Below, piece after piece: positions 6,043 to 12,846 of a stretch of 14,077 nt of DNA (positions are counted from its first letter, which is position 1; each line of letters starts with the position of its first letter). The stretch comes from Sphaerochaeta sp. (lineage in GTDB: Bacteria > Spirochaetota > Spirochaetia > Sphaerochaetales > Sphaerochaetaceae), in contig DMOO01000059.1 of assembly GCA_003456855.1 (NCBI GenBank), positions 1-14,077 on the forward strand, read 5' to 3'. A model generated the notes under the pieces. It made no database searches. It had not been told where the DNA came from and was given only the letters and a program-made list of their open reading frames with translations. Position numbers and translations under genes: made by a program.

Positions 6043-7827
6043 ATGGCATCGATCAGGCAGCTTGATCCCATAGTGGCTTCCCGTATAGCAGCCGGAGAGG
6101 TGGTTGAAAGACCATCCTCCGTGCTCAGGGAGCTTCTGGACAACGCCATCGATGCCAACGCTACAAAGATAACCGTCCATGTCGAGGACGGTGGAATTAA
6201 AAGCCTTACAGTCATAGACAACGGCAGCGGGATGTCCGCTGAAGACCTTGAGCTGGCATGTACAAGCCACGCAACAAGCAAGGTCCGCACCTTGGATGAC
6301 CTTTTCAACCTCAAGACCCTTGGCTTCAGGGGCGAGGCACTGAGCAGCATAGCAGCCTGCTCCAGACTTACAATCAATTCAAACGGAAACAGAATCACGG
6401 TGGACAACGGCGTCCAGGGCAAGGTTGTGCCCGGAAGCATAGAGTTAGGAACCTCCGTCACCATGGAGGGCCTCTTCGAGAACATCCCTGCCAGAAAGCT
6501 GTTTCTCAAACGCCCGCAGAGCGAGCTTGCCGAGTGCAGAAAGACCTTCATTGAGAAAGCCCTCGGCTCCGAAGACATAGAATTCATCCTCATCGCAGAC
6601 GGTGAGCTAAAATATCATTTCGAGAAGGCGGACAAGACGGCAAGAGCCCTTCAGGTGATGTCTTTGGACAGATCCTTCGCAGGTGCCCAGCCTATCCAGA
6701 TGAGCTACGAGGGAGACAACCTCAGCCTCTTTGCAGTCTGCTCAGACCCTGCCACATACAAGCGCGACCGCACGCAGATAAAGATCCTGGTGAACAACCG
6801 TATCATAGACAGCTTCCAGTTCGTCCAGGCCATCTACAACGCATATTCTGCCGCCCTCCCAGGTGGAGCCTTCCCCTTCTTCTATCTTTTCATAACCGAC
6901 AATCCGTCACTTGTAGACTTCAACATCCACCCCACAAAGAGAGAATGCAAGCTGCGCAACCAGAGCCAGATCTATGGTGCAATCACCAACATGATCAGAA
7001 AGGCCCTGATAAACAAGACCTATGAGACGGATGAGAGGACAGCACCTCAGACGCCCTTGTTTGAAGAGCCTTCTTCCCCTGCACCTGCTCCTGTCAAAGA
7101 GGAGATCCACGAACCCAGGCCAAGCTATGGGCAGCCCAGACAGGCTTCCAGCTCCAAGCAATTCGACCCTTCCTGGTTCGAGAACGCAAAGGCCATACTG
7201 GAGAGAGGAAAGGACACAAAGGAACCGGAGAAGCCTCAGCAGGCCCCTTCTCGTGCCTCTGTGGAGATCTCAACCACAAAGATAGTCCCTGAATACAGAT
7301 ATGTTGGTCAGGTCTTCGACACCTTCCTGATCGTGGAGCTCAATGACAGGCTTCTGTTCATAGACCAGCATGCACTTCATGAAAGGATCCTCTTCGATGA
7401 GATCAAGGCCCTGAAGGACGTGCAGCGCCTCATCGTACCTTATGAATTCGAGGTCGAGAGATCAGTCGATGAATACCTTCAGGAGAACAGCGTCCTCTAC
7501 TCCGACTTCGGCATAGAGCTCACCAGAAAGGAACCTCTGCTTTGGGAGATGGCAAGCATGCCTGCCGCCTGCAGGAAGAACGAGGACAAGATAGTGTCCT
7601 TCATCCAGACCCAGACCGGCGACATAGAGACTATGCAGAAGGATCTGTTTGCGATAATCGCCTGCCACAGCGCCATCAAGGCAGGAGACAGACTGGACCC
7701 TGTGACAGCCAATGAGCTCGTGAAGAAGTGCTTCCAGCTTGACCGCATGGTCTGCCCGCACGGAAGGGACTTCACATATTCAATATCAAAGGAAGATCTC
7801 TACAAGCAGGTCGGTCGCCTTATCTGA
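6043..7827 (+). CDS. mutL: DNA mismatch repair protein MutL
   Basis: MutL couples mismatch recognition by MutS to strand incision. The 594-aa protein has the GHKL ATPase N-terminus: IAAGEVVERPSSV, catalytic E30 and Mg-binding N34 in RELLDN, DNGSGM, SHATSK and GFRGEAL. A variable linker rich in Pro/Glu/Ser (about 335-410) precedes the C-terminal dimerisation/endonuclease domain: DQHALHE (441-447), ACH (540-542) and CPHGR (571-575). A beta-clamp-binding motif QRLIVP lies at 461-466. The fourth acidic position of DQHA-x2-E-x4-E is Asp (D452), not Glu. The motifs indicate a nicking-competent MutL, as expected where no MutH exists. AGGAA lies about 10 nt before the ATG. It is probably transcribed with the preceding envelope protein gene, which lacks a terminator. 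The stop codon abuts that of the convergent lipoprotein gene. Confidence 0.95.
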   Translation: MASIRQLDPIVASRIAAGEVVERPSSVLRELLDNAIDANATKITVHVEDGGIKSLTVIDNGSGMSAEDLELACTSHATSKVRTLDDLFNLKTLGFRGEALSSIAACSRLTINSNGNRITVDNGVQGKVVPGSIELGTSVTMEGLFENIPARKLFLKRPQSELAECRKTFIEKALGSEDIEFILIADGELKYHFEKADKTARALQVMSLDRSFAGAQPIQMSYEGDNLSLFAVCSDPATYKRDRTQIKILVNNRIIDSFQFVQAIYNAYSAALPGGAFPFFYLFITDNPSLVDFNIHPTKRECKLRNQSQIYGAITNMIRKALINKTYETDERTAPQTPLFEEPSSPAPAPVKEEIHEPRPSYGQPRQASSSKQFDPSWFENAKAILERGKDTKEPEKPQQAPSRASVEISTTKIVPEYRYVGQVFDTFLIVELNDRLLFIDQHALHERILFDEIKALKDVQRLIVPYEFEVERSVDEYLQENSVLYSDFGIELTRKEPLLWEMASMPAACRKNEDKIVSFIQTQTGDIETMQKDLFAIIACHSAIKAGDRLDPVTANELVKKCFQLDRMVCPHGRDFTYSISKEDLYKQVGRLI

Positions 7828-8289
7828 TCAAGGCAGAACCGTCAGATTGGAATCAGTGTCAAACCAGGCCTCTTCAGTGTTCTGGGATTGGAATCTCTCG
7901 ATTGCACCATCCTCATCGGAATAGGAGACATCGAAATCCATGCTCCTTGTGCTTCCATCCTTGAAAAAGAGGTCAACGGTCCAGGTTCCCATGGGAAGAG
8001 CTGACCTTGTTGGCATTGCAATGTCGGAGGAGCCATAGTAGGTCTCGTTCTCGTAGTCAACCTCATTTACAGTGAATGACCAGGAGAGATTTCCGGAAGG
8101 GTCCTTGACCATCATCTGAATGGCCTCAGGGTTCTTGGCATCAGTCTTGACATATAGACTGAGTCCCATCTGTCCGTTCTCTTTTATGTATGGCTGGGCC
8201 TGGAGATTGCTGACACTGACATCATCCTTGCTGCAGGCTGCAAAGAGAAGAACAATCGCAAAAAGAATTGCAAGGACCTTATTTCTCAT
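7828..8289 (-). CDS. Small lipoprotein of unknown function
   Basis: From the ATG at 8287-8289 the product is 153 aa: MRNKVLAILFAIVLLFAAC, a signal peptide with a FAAC lipobox (C19) followed by SKDD. Phe at -3 is outside the strict enterobacterial consensus but tolerated in spirochaetal lipoboxes. Asp at +3 and +4 would, by enterobacterial rules, be less decisive than at +2 for inner-membrane retention, so the final membrane is open. The mature part contains WSFTVNEVDYENE, GTWTVDLFFKDGS and SMDFDVSY, suggesting a small beta-sandwich; I do not recognise the family. GAAGG lies 5 nt upstream of the ATG, so the longer ORF from 8334 is rejected. The start overlaps the end of the upstream acyltransferase gene by 11 bp, implying translational coupling and a shared envelope role. 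Confidence 0.82.
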   Translation of the reverse strand: MRNKVLAILFAIVLLFAACSKDDVSVSNLQAQPYIKENGQMGLSLYVKTDAKNPEAIQMMVKDPSGNLSWSFTVNEVDYENETYYGSSDIAMPTRSALPMGTWTVDLFFKDGSTRSMDFDVSYSDEDGAIERFQSQNTEEAWFDTDSNLTVLP

Positions 8290-9445
8290 CTGAACCTTCG
8301 GTTTCCTTGAGCATGGAGACGACAGGGTTCGCATAGTTCTGGAAGACCATGTCCTGAACCTCCGGCTTGAGATGCCCGTAGTGCTTCACGAATGACTTGG
8401 TGTTCATCTCCGCGTACTTGTCCTCGAAACGGTTTGTGCCGTTGAGATGGTCATAGGCAAAGTAGTTGGTGTCCCAGAGCCTGTAGTTCAGGTGGATCTG
8501 GTTGTCGATCTCACGTGCAGCGGCACGAGGATCTGCTATGGCATCACCATCCAGAGGTTTTCCGACCTGGATGTGCACATTGCCCTTGTTCATTCTGACG
8601 CCCCTGACAAGGTCAAGGATGTCGGCATACTTCTTCTTCACATATACGTTGTAGACACCCTCGGCCTTCAGCTTTCTGATCTGCTCCTCACTCTTTGTGA
8701 CATCACATGGATCATGCTGATAGCTTATGGCGACAGGGACGATAGAGGCTCTTCTCAGGAAGTCAGGGAAGGATATGCCATCCTCCCTGTATGAAAGATA
8801 GAGCATCTTCAGGATGGCGGAGCTTGTGTTGTCTATGCCGTCCTTCGACCTTCCGCTCTTCTGTGCTATCCAGAGGCTAGTCTTCTTGTCCTCTATGGCG
8901 TGCCTCATGTAGCGGCTCAGTCTCATGGTCTCTGCTCGCAGCTCTGCCGCCGATGAAGTGGATCTCTTGACAGTGATCGCTCCATTGACCTTGAACATGT
9001 CGGTTGTGAACTGGTTTACAAGAAGGTTGTCACCAACGACCATCTCGCACATTGTGCGGTTTGTTCTATAGAGTGCAAGGTCCAGCAAGGCGGTGTCCAG
9101 GACTATGTCCCTGTGGTTGCTGATGTAGGTATGGGGTGCATCTGCGCCAAGCTCCTCGATTCCACCGAATGAGAACTCATCGATGCTCGAGGACTCGATC
9201 ATATCAAGGAAGAAATCACAGGTGATAAGCTGCTGAAACTCTGTGTAGTTGTGAACGTGTTCAAGAAGGTATCCAAGGATCTTCTTGGAATGGAAGGACT
9301 TCCACTTGTTGATGACCCTGTTGTGCCTTGAGATGACATCCGTGAAATTGTTTATAAGCTGCGGATATTGCATTAGACGAGACATTGCATCGTCAAAATC
9401 CTGGCCTTCGTATGGGGCTATGTCTCTGAAATCATCCTCTCTCAT
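8279..9445 (-). CDS. Acyltransferase of the PlsC/PlsB-like superfamily
   Basis: Probable glycerolipid acyltransferase (388 aa). Motif I is ISNHRDIVLD with H111 and D117, a His-x5-Asp spacing rather than the usual His-x4-Asp. A motif II-like VNGAITVKRS follows, then a motif III-like WIAQKSGRSKDG (196-203 for KSGRSKDG) and a motif IV-like IVPVAISY. The long N-terminal helical region (about 100 residues before motif I) and overall length resemble the soluble '1-acyl-glycerol-3-phosphate acyltransferase' group rather than short membrane PlsC; no obvious transmembrane helix is seen. The Glu expected in the EG-R motif III is Ser here. I choose the ATG at 9443-9445, with AAGGA 8 nt upstream, over GTG at 9469. 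It overlaps the downstream lipoprotein gene, suggesting an operon. The substrate cannot be told from the sequence. Confidence 0.78.
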   Translation of the reverse strand: MREDDFRDIAPYEGQDFDDAMSRLMQYPQLINNFTDVISRHNRVINKWKSFHSKKILGYLLEHVHNYTEFQQLITCDFFLDMIESSSIDEFSFGGIEELGADAPHTYISNHRDIVLDTALLDLALYRTNRTMCEMVVGDNLLVNQFTTDMFKVNGAITVKRSTSSAAELRAETMRLSRYMRHAIEDKKTSLWIAQKSGRSKDGIDNTSSAILKMLYLSYREDGISFPDFLRRASIVPVAISYQHDPCDVTKSEEQIRKLKAEGVYNVYVKKKYADILDLVRGVRMNKGNVHIQVGKPLDGDAIADPRAAAREIDNQIHLNYRLWDTNYFAYDHLNGTNRFEDKYAEMNTKSFVKHYGHLKPEVQDMVFQNYANPVVSMLKETEGSDEK

Positions 9446-9495
9446 TGCTGGTTTCCTTTTTAAAAACACCTTTTATTCTTCAACATTTTCTCTCT

Positions 9496-9526
9496 ATACT
9501 ATCAGTGTAAATGATAACATATTCAA
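9496..9526 (-). promoter_or_regulatory. Possible promoter for the acyltransferase-lipoprotein operon
   Basis: On the minus strand TTGAAT (9521-9526) and TAGTAT (9496-9501) are separated by 19 bp, longer than optimal. It is the best candidate I see in the 272-bp divergent gap. Apart from this and the rightward promoter, the gap is A/T-rich and shows no gene, terminator or clear operator. Confidence 0.3.
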
Positions 9527-9615
9527 TCGTCAAAGAAAAGATTTCGACAAAAATCATGGATTCGAAAATCTTCGCCCTTTTATTTTATTTTTTCATCATT
9601 TTTGAAAGTAAAAAT

Positions 9616-9643
9616 TTGACTTACACGAAATTTGTGCTACAAT
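9616..9643 (+). promoter_or_regulatory. Strong promoter for the dehydrogenase-lrp-recO unit
   Basis: TTGACT (9616-9621) and TACAAT (9638-9643) are 16 bp apart, with a TG one base upstream of the -10 (extended -10 form). The start near 9650 gives a leader of about 68 nt that contains a small GCC-TATT-GGC hairpin but no structure I recognise as a riboswitch. Confidence 0.7.
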
Positions 9644-9717
9644 AAACTCGTAAGCCTATTGGCGAAAGTGAACAACTGTCCCCAAAAGGATATCATATTT
9701 TGTTCAGGAGGAACATT

Positions 9718-10602
9718 ATGCTTATTCTAATTTCCGATGCTTTTGATGCATCCCTCGAATCAAAGCTACAGGTTTTCGGTGAGGTCACCACAGACAAGGC
9801 CCGTGCACCTGAGGCTGATATAATTCTTGTCAGAGCAAAGACTATCTGCAACAAGGAATACATCGATGCCGCAAAGAACTGCAAGCTCATCATCCGCGGT
9901 GGTGTCGGAATCGACAACATCGACAAGGCTTATGCAGAGTTAAAGGGCATAATCGTAAGAAACACACCAAGGGCAAGCTCAATCGCAGTCGCAGAGCTCA
10001 CCTTTGCCCTCATGCTCTCAGTTCCAAACCATATCGAGGAATATGACATCGGAATGAAGAACGGACAGTGGCTCAAGAACATCAAGAGAACCGAGCTTTA
10101 CGGAAAGACCCTCGGTCTCCTTGGAATCGGAAACATCGCAACAAAGGTCGCCGAGAGAGCAAAGGCCTTCGGAATGAACATCGTGGCCTATGACAAGTAC
10201 GTCACAAGTTCTGCAGTTGCAACTCTGGTCCCTACAGTCGAGGACGCAGTCAAGGATGCAGACTACATCTCAATCCACATGCCTCTTACCGACGAGACCC
10301 GTGGGATGTTCGACGAGAAGCTCTTCTCCATCATGACAAAGAAACCTGTCATCGTTAACGCAGCCCGTGGACTGATCGTGGATGCAGACGCAATGGTCAA
10401 GGCCCTTGACGATGGTCAGGTCTCTTGGTACTGTGCAGATGTCTATCCTAACGACCCACCTGCAGAGGACTACCCACTGCTCAAGGCCCAGCATGTCACA
10501 CTCACCCCGCACGTGGGTGCAAACAGCAAGGAGAACCTGCTTAGAATCGGAGATGAGATCGTCTCCACAATCAAATCACTCAAGGAAGAAGGAAAGCTCT
10601 GA
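9718..10602 (+). CDS. serA: D-3-phosphoglycerate dehydrogenase-like D-2-hydroxyacid dehydrogenase
   Basis: NAD-dependent D-isomer 2-hydroxyacid dehydrogenase, probably catalysing 3-phosphoglycerate oxidation, the first step of serine synthesis. The ATG has a perfect AGGAGG 6 nt upstream, which decides the start over the upstream TTG. In 294 aa: substrate-loop RGGVGIDNID, Rossmann motif GLLGIGNIA with NAD-type acidic D159 at the end of strand 2 (VAYDKY), catalytic R217 in NAARGLIVD and H265 in TPHVGA. The acid partner, normally Glu in the D-V-F-x-x-E-P motif, is Asp (D246 in DVYPNDPP). It is the short form without the ACT or intervening domains, so feedback inhibition by serine through ACT is not expected. 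It overlaps the lrp gene by 1 bp. Another 2-hydroxyacid dehydrogenase, such as a hydroxypyruvate or glyoxylate reductase, cannot be excluded. Confidence 0.82.
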   Translation: MLILISDAFDASLESKLQVFGEVTTDKARAPEADIILVRAKTICNKEYIDAAKNCKLIIRGGVGIDNIDKAYAELKGIIVRNTPRASSIAVAELTFALMLSVPNHIEEYDIGMKNGQWLKNIKRTELYGKTLGLLGIGNIATKVAERAKAFGMNIVAYDKYVTSSAVATLVPTVEDAVKDADYISIHMPLTDETRGMFDEKLFSIMTKKPVIVNAARGLIVDADAMVKALDDGQVSWYCADVYPNDPPAEDYPLLKAQHVTLTPHVGANSKENLLRIGDEIVSTIKSLKEEGKL

Positions 10603-11051
10603 TGAGATTGGATGAAACCAACAAAGCCATTATCAAGGAACTCAAGAACGGAAGGAAGGCATTCTCCTCGATAGCCGACAAGATCGGAATCACAGAGAAT
10701 ACCGTCAGATCAAGGGTCAACAAGCTGCTTGAAGACGGAGTTCTTCAGATAACGGGTCTTGTTGATCCACAGGCCGTCCCGGAGATGCAGGTCATAGTGA
10801 TGGGCATAAAGCTCAGCACTCTGGATCTTGAGGGAAAGGCAAAGGAGATGCTCGGTCTCAAGGGTGTCATATCAGTTGTTGTCGTTACGGGAAGATACGA
10901 CCTCATAGTTCAGCTTGTCACAAGCACGCAGGATGACCAGAGCCTTCTGAACTTCTTCAAGAATGAACTTTCGAAGGTGAAGGGCGTCTCGGATGTCGAG
11001 ACCTTTGTTGTATACCAGTCACACAACTATATGATTCCCTACACTCTCTAA
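10602..11051 (+). CDS. Lrp/AsnC-family transcriptional regulator
   Basis: DNA-binding feast/famine regulator of 149 aa. Residues about 1-50 form the winged helix-turn-helix (LDETNKAIIKELKNG, SIADKIGITENTVRSRVNKL). Residues about 63-140 form the RAM/AsnC effector-binding domain: VIVMGIKL, the Gly-containing VVVTGRYDLIVQL (GRYD at 97-100) and VETFVVYQSH. The family assembles into octamers or larger and binds amino acids at RAM interfaces. The ATG overlaps the dehydrogenase stop as TGATG, so the two are translationally coupled; by context the ligand may be serine or a related amino acid, which is inference only. The nearest likely operator region is the 272-bp divergent gap before the dehydrogenase. 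Which Lrp subgroup it belongs to is not clear. Confidence 0.9.
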   Translation: MRLDETNKAIIKELKNGRKAFSSIADKIGITENTVRSRVNKLLEDGVLQITGLVDPQAVPEMQVIVMGIKLSTLDLEGKAKEMLGLKGVISVVVVTGRYDLIVQLVTSTQDDQSLLNFFKNELSKVKGVSDVETFVVYQSHNYMIPYTL

Positions 11052-11062
11052 GGCATTTAGGA

Positions 11063-11800
11063 ATGGAGAGGAATCTACAGACACAGGCCATCGTCCTGTC
11101 GGTAAGGAAGTTCGGCGATCTGCATAAGGCAGTCACCCTTCTCTGTCCGGACCTTGGCTTTGTAGACGCGATAATCTATGGAGGACGCAAGGGCAAGAAA
11201 ACTGCTCTTGCGCCTCTTTTTTCAATCAATGACGTACAGATCTACCATAACCCGGTCAAGAACGAGTATTCGCTTGTGGAGGCTGTCAGCACCTTCATCC
11301 CAACATCCATCATGGAGGACCTTGCCTGTACATACACGGCTGCCTTCCTGTGCGAGATGACGTCAAAGACCCAATCAGACGAGCCTGAGGAGACCTTCAT
11401 TCTTCTGAAGGATGCCCTGACATCCCTGGATTCACATCCAGAGCTCAGAAAGCGTATAACAGCCTCGTTCATATGGAAGCTCATGCAATTTTCAGGAACT
11501 GCACCTGACCTGGAATCCTGTCCTGTCTGTGACAGACGCTACAACGAGGACGAGGTCCTTCTGTTCACAAACTCTATGGGCACCCCGTGCTGCAAGGAAT
11601 GCTCCGACTCTGAGAGACTTGTCCTCATGCCAGGCTCAAGACGATACCTCAGATTCACAATGCCCATGGATTTCAACCAGGCCATTGATGTCCAGCTCAA
11701 CCCTGCAGCCGAGGACAGAATCTACGCATATATGCTGAGATGGGCCGAGATCTTCTCCCAAACCCATCTCAGAACACTCAGAGAACTATTGAATTTCTGA
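11063..11800 (+). CDS. recO: DNA repair protein RecO
   Basis: RecO anneals single strands and, with RecR (and RecF), loads RecA onto SSB-coated DNA in gap repair. The 245-aa protein shows the N-terminal OB-fold start QTQAIVLSVRKFGDLHKAVTLL followed by GRKGKK, a helical middle, and a four-cysteine zinc site CPVC...CCKEC (C153, C156, C176 or C177, C180). Length matches the family. The start lies 11 bp after the lrp stop, with a TAGGA immediately upstream and AAGG further upstream, so the ribosome-binding site is poor and translation may depend on coupling. Placement behind a serine-metabolism pair is not a standard recO neighbourhood and probably just reflects operon continuity. It ends 4 bp from the stop of the convergent CNB gene. 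Confidence 0.92.
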   Translation: MERNLQTQAIVLSVRKFGDLHKAVTLLCPDLGFVDAIIYGGRKGKKTALAPLFSINDVQIYHNPVKNEYSLVEAVSTFIPTSIMEDLACTYTAAFLCEMTSKTQSDEPEETFILLKDALTSLDSHPELRKRITASFIWKLMQFSGTAPDLESCPVCDRRYNEDEVLLFTNSMGTPCCKECSDSERLVLMPGSRRYLRFTMPMDFNQAIDVQLNPAAEDRIYAYMLRWAEIFSQTHLRTLRELLNF

Positions 11801-11804
11801 TCGA

Positions 11805-12791
11805 TTATTTTGTGATCGTATAGTATCTTCCGTACTTACCTACTTCGCAGAAGAACTTCACCCAACCTGATGCCTCAGGCTCAAGCTCGCCTCCAGCCTC
11901 TTCGGCCTTAAGAATCTCAAGGGAAGTCTTGCAGGCTCTGATGTAATCAAGGGTGAGCCTTCTCAGTCTGTCTGTCAGGTGCTGGAGGATCATCATTACC
12001 TTAGCCGGTCTCTCATTGAAGAGCTCTGCGAGTTTATCAGGATATATGAAGCCAAGTGAGACATCCTCAAGGGCAACTGCAGTTGCAGATCTCGGCTCGT
12101 TGTCAATCATTCCCATTTCACCGAAGAACTTCTCACTTGGCAGCTTTGTGATGAGTTTCTGATCAGGTTTACCGTAGTTTGCGTAGATGCCTACAGAGCC
12201 TCTGCAGATCTCATACATGCACAGACTATCATCCCCTTCCTTGAAGATGATGTCACCCTTCTTGAAGAATGAAACGAAGCCCTGGACCTCATTGTCTGGG
12301 CGGCCCTTCTTTCTCTCCTCATATCTCATGAGAGCCTTCTCGTTCTTCGTGTATATTCCTGCGAACTTCCTGAGCTTGGTCAGAAGGCCCTCTGTATGCA
12401 TCAGCTCAACGCCATCGTCAGCAGCTTCGTTGATAGTCTCGCAGACCTCCATGTAATCCTTTGTAAGGGCTCTGATTCTTCCGGAGAGGTTCTTCATGAT
12501 AGCCATGATCCTCTCTGGCTTTTCATTGAAATATTCACTGAGCTTTGAATCCGGAACCTCAATGAGACAAACATCGGTCTTTGCAATTGCGGTTGTAGAA
12601 CGAGGATAGATGTCAATGATGGCCATCTCGCCGAATATGGCACCCCTCTTCAGCTCTGTGAGATCCATCATGTCCTCGGTATCGTAACCAGAGACGATCC
12701 TCACCTTTCCACTGTAGATCTCATACATCGCCTTACCAAAATCACCCTCTCTGAAGATGACTTCACCCTCACTGAATCTGATCTTGTCCAT
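11805..12791 (-). CDS. Protein with two cyclic-nucleotide-binding domains and no output domain
   Basis: The 328-aa protein consists of two tandem CNB (CAP-family effector) domains, residues about 1-120 and 171-290, each with a phosphate-binding cassette: FGEMAIID..PRSTTA (FGE 53-55, R64) and FGEMGMID..PRSATA (FGE 223-225, R234). Both keep the Glu and Arg that contact ribose 2'-OH and cyclic phosphate, so both should bind ligand. Each CNB is followed by a similar helix (ALTKDYMEVCETI / RLTLDYIRACKTS), so the duplicated unit includes the C-helix. No HTH, kinase or membrane domain is seen; the 121-170 linker is basic and charged. The arrangement recalls the PKA regulatory subunit without its docking domain, suggesting it acts on a partner protein. 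GGAGG lies 7 nt before the ATG. It follows the cyclase gene by 42 bp, so it is likely the receptor for its product. Confidence 0.88.
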   Translation of the reverse strand: MDKIRFSEGEVIFREGDFGKAMYEIYSGKVRIVSGYDTEDMMDLTELKRGAIFGEMAIIDIYPRSTTAIAKTDVCLIEVPDSKLSEYFNEKPERIMAIMKNLSGRIRALTKDYMEVCETINEAADDGVELMHTEGLLTKLRKFAGIYTKNEKALMRYEERKKGRPDNEVQGFVSFFKKGDIIFKEGDDSLCMYEICRGSVGIYANYGKPDQKLITKLPSEKFFGEMGMIDNEPRSATAVALEDVSLGFIYPDKLAELFNERPAKVMMILQHLTDRLRRLTLDYIRACKTSLEILKAEEAGGELEPEASGWVKFFCEVGKYGRYYTITK

Positions 12792-12817
12792 TTCAGTTCC
12801 TCCGTTTCCCTAACATC

Positions 12818-12846
12818 ATACTATAAAACGCGTTCAAACGATACAA
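12818..12846 (-). promoter_or_regulatory. Possible internal promoter for the double-CNB gene
   Basis: On the minus strand TTGTAT (12841-12846) and TAGTAT (12818-12823) are 17 bp apart, overlapping the end of the cyclase gene. It would let the receptor be made without the cyclase. The -35 match is modest. Confidence 0.35.

Noticed and set aside
5901..6593. 230-codon minus-strand frame opposite the start of mutL
   Set aside because: It spans the end of the barrel gene and conserved mutL ATPase motifs in antisense; Ser/Leu-rich composition is typical of a shadow frame.
9650..9717. Riboswitch or attenuator in the dehydrogenase leader
   Set aside because: The leader is about 68 nt with only a 3-bp GCC/GGC hairpin and no terminator/antiterminator pair or known aptamer motif.
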